Source: Myxococcales bacterium (GTDB taxonomy: Bacteria > Myxococcota_A > Polyangia > Haliangiales > Haliangiaceae). Taken from it: a stretch of DNA of 64,000 nucleotides. Of this stretch, positions 39,199 to 50,447 are shown one piece after another. Positions within the stretch are counted from its first letter, which is position 1. Every line of letters starts with the position of its first letter. Where the stretch lies: the NCBI GenBank assembly GCA_016717005.1, contig JADJUF010000001.1, positions 620,001 through 684,000 on the forward strand. The letters are read 5' to 3'. The notes beneath the pieces are model-generated. The model was given only the letters and a program-made list of their open reading frames with translations, ran no database searches and was not told where the DNA came from. The position numbers were made by a program, and so were the translations under genes.

Positions 39199-39471
39199 TC
39201 ACGTGGTCGACCGAGGCGTGCGACGGCGCGCCGGTCGGGTCTGGGTCCCTGCCGCTGGCTGCTTGATGCGGGTCTGCTTGGTGCGCGTTGATGCACGCGA
39301 CCGGGCTGCGTGCGCGACCGCCCAGTCATCGACGCACCTCCGGATCGCTTCTGAGAGGCCGGTGTCCTCGTGGCGTGCCCGTTGCTCCAGGGTCCGGACC
39401 TGCCGTGCCGCCAGGCGCACGGCCACGAGCGTGCCCTTGGGATCGTCGGTCGGTCGGCCGCCAGCGTTCAC
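39199..39471 (-). CDS. RHH (CopG/Arc-like) protein carried within the IS
   Basis: A 90-residue protein starting at GTG 39471, seven bases after a TATAAC hexamer. GRPTDDPKGTLVAVRLAARQVRTLEQRARHEDTGLSEAIRRCVDDW (by position 5-50) has the RHH order: one strand (TLVAVRL), helix (ARQVRTLEQRARHE), a TGLSEAIRR turn-helix. The tail (51-90) is Arg/Thr/Lys-rich and probably adds non-specific DNA contact. It may repress the transposase or itself. Two copies of a 15-bp sequence upstream could be its operators. It lies between orfB and the left inverted repeat. Confidence 0.7.
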   Translation of the reverse strand: MNAGGRPTDDPKGTLVAVRLAARQVRTLEQRARHEDTGLSEAIRRCVDDWAVAHAARSRASTRTKQTRIKQPAAGTQTRPARRRTPRSTT

Positions 39472-39472
39472 G

Positions 39473-39543
39473 GGTTTTGTTATACGCACGGTCGAGATCG
39501 GCGTCCAGGAGATTCGGCGGCGCCCGGAGGTTTTGTTATACGC
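39473..39543 (-). promoter_or_regulatory. two direct copies of GCGTATAACAAAACC upstream of the RHH gene
   Basis: On the minus strand the 15-mer occurs at 39543-39529 and again at 39487-39473, 56 bp apart. The second ends right before the GTG start and contains the TATAAC -10-like hexamer. They could be duplicated promoter cores or operators for the RHH protein. Confidence 0.55.
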
Positions 39544-39560
39544 GCGCGCGTGAGGCGCGA

Positions 39561-40430
39561 TCACGCCGCCGCCAGCGCGCGCGCGGCGTAGAAGCGATGC
39601 TCGCACTCGGCCGGGGTCAGGTAGCCGATGGCCGAGTGCCGGCGGTGCGGGTTGTAGAAGCCCTCGATGTAGTCGAACGCTTGGTGCTTGCCCTCGCGGA
39701 TCGAGGCGAAGGTCTCGCCGAGCTCGAACTTGAACGTCGAGAACCAGCTCTCCATCGCGGCGTTGTCGTGGCAGTTGCCGCGCCGGCTCATGCTGCAGGC
39801 GATGCCGTGGTCGCGGAGGACCTGCTGGTAGTCCTCGCTCGTGTACGTGCTGCCCCGGTCCGAGTGGTGGAGCAGGCCCGCGCCAGGACAGCGCCGGCGG
39901 AGCGCCTGCCCAAGGGCCGCCAGCGTCAGGTGCCGATCGTTGACCGCGCTCACCGCCCACCCGACGACGACGCGGGCGTACAGGTCGACGATCGCGGCCA
40001 GGTAGAACTTGCCGCTCATCGTGAGCAGCTCGGTCGTGTCCCCGACCCAGCGCTGGTTCGGCGCGGTCGCGGTGAACTGCCGGTCGAGGACGTTGGCGGC
40101 GACGGGTTGATCGTGCTCGCTCATCGTCGTCGAGCGGTAGCGGCGGCGGACCCGGGCCACGAGCCCCCCGGCGCGCATGAGCCGCATCACGCGGTTGCGA
40201 CCGATCCGCTCGCCGGCCAGGTCGGCGTGGACCCGCGGACTGCCGTACGTCCGGCGGCTCCGCGCGAACGACGCGCCGACCAGCACCTGGAGCTGCACGT
40301 CCCGCCGCGCGCGCAGCGACGGCGCCCGGCGCACCCACGCGTAGAAGCCCGAGGTCGAGACCTTGAGCACCGCGCACATCACGGCGATCGGCCAGCAGGC
40401 CTTCTCCGCGAGGATGAACGCGAACTTCAT
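39561..40430 (-). CDS. IS3-family transposase OrfB (DDE integrase domain)
   Basis: A 289-residue protein. An HTH_21-like opening (VSTSGFYAWVRRAPSLRARRD) leads to RRTYGSPRVHADL. The rve integrase core has QRWVGDTTELL with the first Asp, LLHHSDRGSTYTSEDY with the second, and NAAMESWFSTFKFEL with the Glu. FDYIEGFYNPHRRHSAIGYLTPAE closes it, as in most IS3 OrfB proteins. The ATG at 40430 overlaps the orfA stop (ATGA). The frame is also open upstream, so an OrfAB fusion by -1 slippage near GGGAAAAGCC is possible. Intact. Confidence 0.95.
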   Translation of the reverse strand: MKFAFILAEKACWPIAVMCAVLKVSTSGFYAWVRRAPSLRARRDVQLQVLVGASFARSRRTYGSPRVHADLAGERIGRNRVMRLMRAGGLVARVRRRYRSTTMSEHDQPVAANVLDRQFTATAPNQRWVGDTTELLTMSGKFYLAAIVDLYARVVVGWAVSAVNDRHLTLAALGQALRRRCPGAGLLHHSDRGSTYTSEDYQQVLRDHGIACSMSRRGNCHDNAAMESWFSTFKFELGETFASIREGKHQAFDYIEGFYNPHRRHSAIGYLTPAECEHRFYAARALAAA

Positions 40431-40747
40431 GCGTTCTCCTTCGCGAAGAAGGCCACGGCTTTTCCCAGGATGTCGCGCTCCATCCGCACCTGCCGCAGCT
40501 CCTTGCGCAGCGCGGCCAGCTCGGCCCGCTCCGCGGTCGTGAGCCCGGCCTTGCCGTTGCTGCGATCGGCCCGCGCCTGCTTGACCCACCCGCTCAACGC
40601 CGACGGCGTCAGGTCGAGGTCGCGCGCCACCTGGGCGACGGTCTTGCCCTCGTCCAGCACCAGCCGGACCGCCCCCTCCTTGAACTCGTCGGTGAACTGC
40701 CGGCGCTTGCCCTGCCGGCCGGGTCCGCCCTCACCCTTGGTCTTCAT
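40427..40747 (-). CDS. IS3-family transposase OrfA (HTH)
   Basis: A 106-residue protein from ATG 40747; GTG starts further upstream would begin inside the inverted repeat. RRQFTDEFKEGAVRLVLDEGKTVAQVARDLDLTPSALSGWVKQAR is the HTH_Tnp_1 domain that binds the IS ends. A leucine-zipper-like coil follows (AELAALRKELRQVRMERDILGKAVAFF), used for dimerisation. The stop overlaps the orfB start. Intact. Confidence 0.93.
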   Translation of the reverse strand: MKTKGEGGPGRQGKRRQFTDEFKEGAVRLVLDEGKTVAQVARDLDLTPSALSGWVKQARADRSNGKAGLTTAERAELAALRKELRQVRMERDILGKAVAFFAKENA

Positions 40748-40803
40748 CTTGGACACGGTACTCGCCTCTCGCGTGGTGTCCACGGGAGTGGATCAAGCTC
40801 AAG

Positions 40804-40985
40804 CTGCCCTCGCTGCGCTCGGCGCTGCGCGGCCTTGACCCCGGCCTCGCTCCGGCTGGAGAGCCCCTGCGAGCCCGCTAGGCGCGGGCTCCGTCTTCGA
40901 CGTCAGGACTCGGACTCACCGACCCGAAGAGACCCGCACCGCGTCAGCGCGCACTCGCCGTCAGGACTCATCGACGAACGAAGCG
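40804..40985. other. IS flank with a hairpin and three GTCAGGACTC copies
   Basis: A hairpin GAGCCCGC / GCGGGCTC with a TAGGC loop lies at 40871-40891. GTCAGGACTC recurs at about 40902, 40962 and 40986; the last supplies the stop codon of the truncated ynfA. On the minus strand the frame that would join the sigma-like remnant is open from about 40920 to the IS, but has no clear start codon. Confidence 0.5.
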
Positions 40986-41288
40986 TCAGGACTCACCCAG
41001 TCTGTTCACGCCACCGATGAGGTCCCAGCGGTCGGGACGCTGTCCGTCGATGAGCCAGAGCCAGATCAGCGCCACCGCCACATGGACACCGCCGTAGCTG
41101 GCATACGTGCGTCCGGCCGCCTGCAGATGCGACGTCAGGAGCCACGCGAAGGTCGCGAGGCTGAGCGCCGCCGGCGCCAGCAGCCACGGGAACCGTCCCT
41201 TACGGAGCCAGAGATACGGCAGGTAGCAGCCGACGATCTCGCAGGCCGCCGTGGCAACCAGGAGGCCGATGGTGCGGAGCGCGTCCAT
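40986..41288 (-). CDS. ynfA: YnfA/UPF0060 small membrane protein, C-terminus replaced
   Basis: A 100-residue protein. LLVATAACEIVGCYLPYLWLRKGR, LLAPAALSLATFAWLLTSH, AAGRTYASYGGVHVAVALIWLWLIDGQRPDRWDLIGG match the YnfA family helix by helix. The family normally ends with a fourth hydrophobic helix after this point. Here it changes to VNRLGES and stops, so the last helix is missing. The breakpoint near 41010 abuts the GTCAGGACTC repeats beside the IS, pointing to a deletion or rearrangement. YnfA resembles small multidrug transporters, and here it sits at the end of the metal operon. It may not be functional. Confidence 0.8.
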   Translation of the reverse strand: MDALRTIGLLVATAACEIVGCYLPYLWLRKGRFPWLLAPAALSLATFAWLLTSHLQAAGRTYASYGGVHVAVALIWLWLIDGQRPDRWDLIGGVNRLGES

Positions 41289-41290
41289 GG

Positions 41291-41755
41291 TCAGCCGAGT
41301 CTGCCCGATCGCCCGCCGGCGCGGCCACCCGCGACAGTCGTGCCGGCAACGACGATGTCGAGTTGCGCGAAGATCACCGCGATGTCCTCGGGCATCGGAC
41401 CGTTGGCGACCAGCGCGACGCGCGCGCGGCCGGTGTTGCCGGCCGGAAAGCGGCCCGCGGCCGAGCCGATGCGGGCGACCGCGAGTCGGATCACCTGCCC
41501 CATGGCCTCCCGGAGATCGACGTGGCGCATCGCGAGCGTCAGCATCCGCCAGTGCACGTGGGTGTGGAGCCATGCCGGCGGCTGCGACAGTATGTGGGCG
41601 CGTCCGAGCGCGGTCCACGCGCCCGCGCGATCGGTCCGTCTTGCCGCCGCCGAGGCGGCCAGCTCACGTTCGACGAACGGACGGAGCTTTCTACGGAGCG
41701 AGGCCAGCGCCGACCAACGCTGCCGCCATCGCGCGGGAGCGACGCGCGCGCTCAC
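41291..41755 (-). CDS. DUF3703 protein of the metal-resistance operon
   Basis: A 154-residue protein; GTG 41755 overlaps the ATPase stop by GTGA. FVERELAASAAARRTDRAGAWTALGRAHILSQPPAWLHTHVHWRMLTLAMRHVDLREAMGQVIRLAVA (by position 25-92) and RFPAGNTGRARV match DUF3703, a small soluble His/Trp-rich family repeatedly found with heavy-metal efflux genes. Its biochemical role is not established; the His-x-His-x3 cluster THVHW could bind metal. The C-terminus after residue 120 is less conserved. The ynfA start is two bases beyond its stop. Confidence 0.78.
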   Translation of the reverse strand: MSARVAPARWRQRWSALASLRRKLRPFVERELAASAAARRTDRAGAWTALGRAHILSQPPAWLHTHVHWRMLTLAMRHVDLREAMGQVIRLAVARIGSAAGRFPAGNTGRARVALVANGPMPEDIAVIFAQLDIVVAGTTVAGGRAGGRSGRLG

Positions 41756-43937
41756 GGCCGCCACCGCAGCAGGCGGAGGCCGTTGGCGGCGACGATCAGG
41801 CTGGCGCCCATGTCGGCGAAGACCGCCATCCACAAGGTCGCGATGCCGGCGAGGCCGAGGCCGAAGAACACGGCCTTGACCGCGATCGCGAAGCCAATGT
41901 TGGTCTTGAGCACGGTCGCGGTCGCGCGGCTCAGCGCGATGAGCGTCGGGACGCCGCGCAGGTCGTCGCTCATGAGCGCGACGTCGGCGGTCTCGAGCGC
42001 GGTGTCGGAGCCGGCGGCGCCCATGGCGAAGCCGATCGAGGCCCTGGCCAGCGCCGGCGCATCGTTGACACCGTCGCCGACCATCGCGACCGAGCCATGC
42101 CCGCGGCCGAGCTCCTCGATCATCGCCAGCTTGTCCTCGGGCAGCAGATCGGCCCGCACCTCGTCGATGCCGACCTTGGCGGCGACCGCGCGTGCGGTAG
42201 TCGGGTTGTCGCCGGTCAGCATGACCAGCTTGACCCCGAGCCCGTGCAGCGCCGTGACCGCCACGATGCTGGTCTCGCGCAGCGTGTCGGCGACGGCGAT
42301 GACCCCGAGCGCCTCGCCGCCGCGCCAGACCACCATCACCGACTTGCCGTCGGCCTCGAACCGGGTGAGCGCGGCCTCGACCTCATGGCGACAAACGCCG
42401 CGCTCCTCGGCGAAGCGATGGCTGCCGATGCCGATCCGCTCGCCACCGACGTTGCCCTCGATCCCCTTCCCGTCGGTGGACGTGACGCCGGCCACCGGCA
42501 GCAACTGGCCGGGGTGGGCCTCGGTCACCGCCCGCGCCAGCGGGTGAGCCGACGACGCCTCCAGGCTGGCCGCCCGAGCCAGCACCTCGGCCGCGGACAG
42601 GGGCCCGACCGGCTCGACGTCCGTGACGCGCGGCTTGCCCTCGGTGAGGGTGCCGGTCTTGTCGAGTGCCAGCAACGTGATCCGCCGCGCTTCCTCCAGG
42701 TAGACGCCGCCCTTGACCAGGATACCGCGGCGGGCGGCGGCGGCGAGACCGCTCACCACGCTCACGGGCGTCGAGATCACCAGGGCGCACGGGCACGCGA
42801 TCACGAGGAGCACCAGCGCCTTGTACAGCCAGGGCCGGAAGGACTCGTCGGCCAAGAGCGGGCCGCCGATCGCGATGGCCAGCGCCAGCAGCACTACCGC
42901 CGGCGTGTACCAGCGGGCGAAGCGGTCGACGAAGCGCTCGGTCGGCGCTTGCTGGGACTGGGCCTCGCGGATCGTACGGGCGATGCGCGCCAGCGTGGTG
43001 TCACCGGCGCCGGCGGTGACCTCCACCTCGATCATGCCCTGCTTGTTGACCGAGCCGGCGAATACCGGATCGCCGACCGCCTTGTCGACCGGGATCGACT
43101 CGCCGGTGATCGGTGCCTGATCGATCGACGTGCGCCCGGCGCTGACCTTGCCGTCGAGCGGGACGCGCTCACCGGGCCGGATCTGGATCGTCGAGCCCGG
43201 GGCGATGCTCGCGGTCTCGACCTCGACCCAGGCGCCGTCGCGGCGGACGTGGGTGAGATCGGGTGCGAGGACCATGAGGCTGCGGATCGCGTCGCGGGCG
43301 CGATCGACCGAGCGGGCCTCGATGACCTCGGCGCAGGCGAACAGGAATGTGACCATCGCCGCCTCGGGCCACTGACCGATGGCCAGCGCGCCGACCACGG
43401 CGACCAGCATGAGCAGGTTGATGTTCAGCGTCAGCGTGCGGGCGGCGACCAGCGCCTTGCGCAGCGTCTTGGGGCCACCGGTCACGATGCTGAGCACAGC
43501 AAGCCCGATCACGACGACGCTCTGCTCGCTGCCGGTGGTCCAGTCGACGATCTCGGCCGCGAGCGCGGCGAGGCCTGACCCGGCGAGCAGGGCGTACTCG
43601 CGCCGCAGGTTGGCCACCGGCAGCGGTGGCACGGCGCGGGCAGACAGCGTCGCGTGGACGTGACCCGGCTCGCCGTGATCATGATCGTGATCGTCGCCGG
43701 GCGTGCCCGGGACCGGCGAGACCGCGGTGCCATCGAGGCGTACCGGCGCCATGTCGATGTCGCGCAGCGCAGCCAGGGTGGCGACGGCGGTCGACTCCTC
43801 GGCGTGCTGCACGATCACGACGCGGTCCAGCAGATCGAACTCGACCCGCTCGATCCCGTCGACGCTGGCCAGACGCCGGCCGATGACCTCCTTCTCGGTC
43901 GCGCAGTCCATGCGGGGTACCTGAAAGCGCGTCGTCG

Positions 43938-43941
<4 letters not shown>
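41752..43941 (-). CDS. P1B-type heavy-metal ATPase (Zn/Cd/Co/Pb type)
   Basis: A 729-residue protein. An N-terminal HMA-like domain has RMDCATEKEVIG (one Cys only), then a His/Asp-rich linker (DDHDHDHGEPGHVH, about 84-97). The core has the phosphatase motif ITGESIPVDK, the transmembrane metal site VIACPCALVIS, phosphorylation site DKTGTLTEGK, HP pair SSAHPLA, MLTGDNPTTA and GDGVNDAPALA. The last helix has ADMGASLIVAANGLRLL, with the Asp typical of ZntA-group pumps. It moves divalent soft metals from cytoplasm to periplasm, where CusCBA can take over. The ATG overlaps the cusA stop. Confidence 0.94.
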
Positions 43942-47159
<3,218 letters not shown>

Positions 47160-47167
47160 GGTGTCCT

Positions 47168-48391
47168 CTAGTGCTCGTGGCCACCGAAGCTCTCGCGGCG
47201 AGCCTCGGACTTGAGGAGGAACGAGCCGGTGGTCACCACCCGCTCGCCTGGTGCGAGTCCGCGCGTGACCTCGATCCAGTCGCCGGCGCGGGCGCCGAGT
47301 TCGAGCTCGCGCAGCTGGAACGCGGTGTCCCCGACCGGCACGAAGGCGATGGCGCCGTCGCCGTCGCGCTGGACCGCGGCGGCCGGGACGTAGGTGCCCT
47401 CGCGCGGCTCGCCGGTGCTGCCAGCTAGGATCACCTTGGCGAACATGCCAGGCTTGAGCGCGCCATCCGCGTTGGTGAGGACGACCCGGACCTTGATCGT
47501 GCGCGAGCGCCGGTCGAGCACCGCCCCGATCGACTGGATCGTGCCGTCGAACGTCCGGCCGGTCCACGCCTCGACCGAGGCCGCGACCTTCTGGCCGATC
47601 GCGATCTGGTTGAGGTTGCGCTCGTAGACGTCAACCTGGACCCAGACCGAGCGGAGGTCCATGACCACGAACATCGTGTCCTGCGGCTCGACCATCTGGC
47701 CGAGCGCCACCGGCCGCTCGACCACGACGCCGGCGAGCGGCGACGCCACCGACACCGCCGACGCGTAGTGCTGATCCGCGCGCAGGTTGTCGAGCTGGGC
47801 GTCGGACAGGCCGAGGGTGTGGAGCAGCAGCTCGGCGGCCTCCTTCTCGGCCCGGGCCTTGGTGGCCTCGGCCTCGGCGTTGCGCCAGTCGCGCTCGGCG
47901 GCGACCTTGCGCTCGAACAACGCCTTCTCGCGGTCCGCGGTCTCGCGCGTGACCTTGGCCGCGCTGGCGGCGGTGATGTAGTCGGCCTTGGCCCGTCCGA
48001 GATCGGGTGAGTCGATGATGGCCAGCGCCTGACCGCGGGTGACTTGATCGCCCACGCCCTTGGTCAGCCGGGTCACCCGACCCGACAGCTTGGCGCCGAC
48101 GCGCGCAACCCCATCGTCCGGTGGCACGAGCTCGCCGGTCGCGATGATCTCCGTCGCGACCGCGCGGCGCTCGACCGGCGCGGTCTCGATGTGCGCCGAC
48201 GTCACCTGTTCGGGTGTGAGCTCGACCATGGCCGGCGCTTCCTCGCCGTGCTCGCCGTGCTCGTCCTTCTCGCCGTGCTCGCCGTGCTCGCCGTGCTCGT
48301 CGTGCTCGGCCTGCTCGCCGGCCTTGCTCTTGCAGCCGGCGACGGCGATCGCCGCCACCAGCATCATCGACATGATTCGAAGCGCGCTCAT
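47168..48391 (-). CDS. periplasmic adaptor of the metal efflux pump (CusB/CzcB), lipoprotein
   Basis: A 407-residue protein. Signal with lipobox VAGC (Cys20). A metal-binding-looking stretch at about 28-50 repeats HGEHGEKDEHGEH. The adaptor body has GVARVGAKLSGRVTRLTKGVGDQVTRGQALAIID (lipoyl half), a coiled hairpin with AKVTRETADREKALFERKVAAERDWRNAEAEATKARAEKE, SPLAGVVVERPVALGQMVEP, and the barrel FDGTIQSIGAVLDRRSRTIKVRVVL. It ends GGHEH. It links CusA to CusC and may hand over metal. GGAAGG precedes ATG 48391, which overlaps the cusC stop. Confidence 0.93.
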   Translation of the reverse strand: MSALRIMSMMLVAAIAVAGCKSKAGEQAEHDEHGEHGEHGEKDEHGEHGEEAPAMVELTPEQVTSAHIETAPVERRAVATEIIATGELVPPDDGVARVGAKLSGRVTRLTKGVGDQVTRGQALAIIDSPDLGRAKADYITAASAAKVTRETADREKALFERKVAAERDWRNAEAEATKARAEKEAAELLLHTLGLSDAQLDNLRADQHYASAVSVASPLAGVVVERPVALGQMVEPQDTMFVVMDLRSVWVQVDVYERNLNQIAIGQKVAASVEAWTGRTFDGTIQSIGAVLDRRSRTIKVRVVLTNADGALKPGMFAKVILAGSTGEPREGTYVPAAAVQRDGDGAIAFVPVGDTAFQLRELELGARAGDWIEVTRGLAPGERVVTTGSFLLKSEARRESFGGHEH

Positions 48392-49632
48392 CGCGCACCT
48401 TCCTTCCCGGCGGCGCGTTGCACCGCGGTCCACGCATCGATCGCCTCGTTGACCGCGTCCAGGTACGCGAGCTGGTTGGCCACTAGCTCGCGACGGACGA
48501 CGGTGAATTCGAAGTAGTCGAGCTTCCCGGCCTCGAACGACGCCCGGGCCAGCTCGAGGTTGTCCTGTAGCCGCTGGTTGATCTCGCGGTCGAAGCCCAG
48601 CACCGCGTCCCGCGCGCGCACGTAGGCCCGCACCGCGGTCCGCAGCTCGCGCTCCGCCTCCGACAAGCGGCCAACCAGCTCGATCTCCGCGCGCCGGCTG
48701 CGCGCCCGCGTCGCCGCCCGTTGGCCCTGGTTGCGATTCCGCACCGGCAACGAGATCGAGAGCCCGGCCAGGACGGCATGGAAGTCGGTGTCGACGTCCT
48801 GCTCGAAGCCGTAGCTGAGGCTGGCCGTCACGTCTGGGCGACCGAGGGCGTCGGCGAGGCGGACATCGGCCCGTGCCGCGGTGAGCTGGGCCCGCGCGGC
48901 CTCGAGATCGGGGCGGTCGGCCAGCGCCCGCAGCACCAGCGCCTCCTCGTCCCAGGTCGCCGCCGGCAGCTCGGGCAGGTCGCCGGCCGGCTCGAGTCGC
49001 TCCTCGGGCGCCGCGCCGACCGCCGTCGCCAGCTCGGCCAGCGCGGCGTCGTAGTCGTTCTCGGCATCGAACCGGTCGTGCCGCGCGCGGGCGACCTCGA
49101 GCGTCGCCAGGTTGATCTGCAGCTGGGTCCCGGCCCCGAGCGTCTGCCGATCGTTGGTCGCGGCGACCAGCTGCGCGGCGAGGGCCTCGGTGGCGCGCGT
49201 GCCCTCGAGGCGAGCGCGCGCGACGACGCCGCGCTGGAATGCGCGCCAGACGTCGATCTCCGCCGCGTACGTCGCGCGCGCCAGCTCGGCCTCGGCCACC
49301 GCGACCCGGGCGTCGCCGGCGGCGCGGCGTGCGCCGCGCTTGCCGCCCAGCTCGATGGTCTGGGCCAGCGAGACCTCCACGTCGAGCAACGTCTTGCCGC
49401 CCCCGAACCGTGGACCGATCGCCACGCCGAGCTCCGGGTTGTAGATCGGCCGGCGGCTCCCGTCCGCCTCCTGACGCGCCGCTTCGACGTCGGCGCCGGC
49501 GATCGCCACCGACACGCGGCGCGCCGCCCGACTGACGGCCTGATCGATCGTGATCGAATCTGCATGCGCCGCGGTGACGCCGGACGCCAGCACGGCGCCG
49601 ATCACCGCCCGCACGAATGCGAACGTAGACAT
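48388..49632 (-). CDS. outer-membrane channel of the metal efflux pump (CusC/CzcC, TolC superfamily)
   Basis: A 414-residue protein with a signal peptide ending AAHA. ITIDQAVSRAARRVSVAIAGADVEAARQEADG, PELGVAIGPRFGGGKTLLDVEVSLAQTIELGGKR, and long coiled helices rich in Ala/Arg/Glu are the OEP repeat pattern. The second repeat has RPDLEAARAQLTAARADVRLADALGRPDV and GLSISLPVRNRNQGQRAATRAR. GKLDYFEFTVVRRELVANQLAYLDAVNEAIDAW ends it. It forms the trimeric exit duct for the CusBA pump. The stop overlaps the cusB start by ATGA. Confidence 0.92.
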   Translation of the reverse strand: MSTFAFVRAVIGAVLASGVTAAHADSITIDQAVSRAARRVSVAIAGADVEAARQEADGSRRPIYNPELGVAIGPRFGGGKTLLDVEVSLAQTIELGGKRGARRAAGDARVAVAEAELARATYAAEIDVWRAFQRGVVARARLEGTRATEALAAQLVAATNDRQTLGAGTQLQINLATLEVARARHDRFDAENDYDAALAELATAVGAAPEERLEPAGDLPELPAATWDEEALVLRALADRPDLEAARAQLTAARADVRLADALGRPDVTASLSYGFEQDVDTDFHAVLAGLSISLPVRNRNQGQRAATRARSRRAEIELVGRLSEAERELRTAVRAYVRARDAVLGFDREINQRLQDNLELARASFEAGKLDYFEFTVVRRELVANQLAYLDAVNEAIDAWTAVQRAAGKEGAR

Positions 49633-49716
49633 CGTTGACCTCCCCCGTCGCGAGCGACGCGGGTCGTGATCCGTCCAGCCGGGCAGGCCGGCACCTCGAA
49701 CGCGAGTCGACGGAGG

Positions 49717-50055
49717 TCAGACGATCGGAGGACGAGTCGGTGGCGCAGCCACGCCCATACCCACTCGGTACGGCGGAGCGAGCGTGGCGCTCGTCCCGGT
49801 CATGGCGGCGACCTCGACGGTGGCCGCGACGCTCGGCCCGACGACCGGCGTCGGGTGATGACACGGACACAGGTGGAACGTGCCCGAGCAGCCATGCTCG
49901 TCCTCGCCCAGCGGCGAGCCGTCGTGGTCGTCGTCCTCGGCGTGAGCGAGGTCGCCATGCTCGGCCGCATGCACCGTCAGCTCCACGAGCTCGGTCAGGC
50001 CGGGCCACATGGCCACGGTCAAGAGCAGCGCGAGCAAACGGATCAACAAGGCCAC
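49717..50055 (-). CDS. small exported His/Cys-rich protein leading the metal operon
   Basis: A 112-residue protein from GTG 50055. A signal-like hydrophobic segment (LLIRLLALLLTVAMW) is followed by ELVELTVHAAEHGDLAHAEDDDHDG. Then comes a compact metal-binding-like cluster, GEDEHGCSGTFHLCPCHHP, containing three Cys and several His. Short proteins of this kind often open czc/cus operons and are thought to bind or sense periplasmic metal. No named family is certain. The gene is 84 bp upstream of cusC on the same strand; no divergent MerR or two-component regulator is seen. Confidence 0.7.
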   Translation of the reverse strand: MALLIRLLALLLTVAMWPGLTELVELTVHAAEHGDLAHAEDDDHDGSPLGEDEHGCSGTFHLCPCHHPTPVVGPSVAATVEVAAMTGTSATLAPPYRVGMGVAAPPTRPPIV

Positions 50056-50447
50056 AGGCTAGGCGACGGCACCCAGCGTGTCAACGCCCCTCGGCTCGCC
50101 CAGCCGCGAAGGGTGCAGCTAGTTCGAGACCATGGCCACGGCGGTTGACCACGAGCACACCTCGTCGGTCCTGCGCGACGTCGTCCGGAGAGCACCGACG
50201 GTGCTGGCGACCGTGCCCACGCCGGCGGTGAGCGAATGACCGACCGCGGCTGCCAATGAAGGGGCAGCCGGGACCGTGACGCCCTCGACCGCTCAGGCTG
50301 CGCCCCGAGCCGCGGTGCCGTCGTCGATGCGGCGCCGCGCTCACCAACCGCGGCCGCCGAAGGTGTTACCCCGCGCGAGCGAGCATGTACCCCCCCTCGT
50401 CCAACCTGTCACGCAATCTGTCACCCAACCCGTCACCATGTCGCAGG
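50056..50447. other. 392-bp gap between the metal operon and the IS256-type transposase
   Basis: No gene. It should hold the promoter of the minus-strand metal operon, but no clear hexamer pair or MerR-type dyad was found. At 50401-50440 there are three imperfect copies of a 12-13-bp unit, CTGTCACnCAAnC. I looked here for the left inverted repeat of the transposase element and did not find it. Confidence 0.5.

Larger units (their letters stand above)
39163..40795. mobile_element. IS3-family insertion sequence with an extra RHH gene
   Basis: A 1,633-bp element. The ends are perfect 18-bp inverted repeats TGATCCACTCCCGTGGAC at 39163-39180 and its complement at 40778-40795, opening TG and closing CA as IS3 elements do. 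A 4-bp duplication AGCT flanks it (39159-39162 and 40796-40799). The restored target CTTGAGCTCAAG is a 12-bp palindrome, which extends the apparent inverted repeat to 26 bp. Inside are orfA, orfB and, downstream of orfB, a 90-codon RHH gene that IS3 elements do not normally carry. Confidence 0.85.

Noticed and set aside
39155..40803. 26-bp inverted repeats as the IS ends
   Set aside because: The outer eight bases on each side are explained by the palindromic target CTTGAGCTCAAG plus an AGCT duplication. Ends at TGATCC...GGATCA fit the IS3 rule better.
38057..41288. A multi-gene antiviral operon around viperin
   Set aside because: No nucleotide kinase, CBASS, restriction or toxin gene is adjacent; the neighbours are a broken HTH gene, an IS and metal genes.
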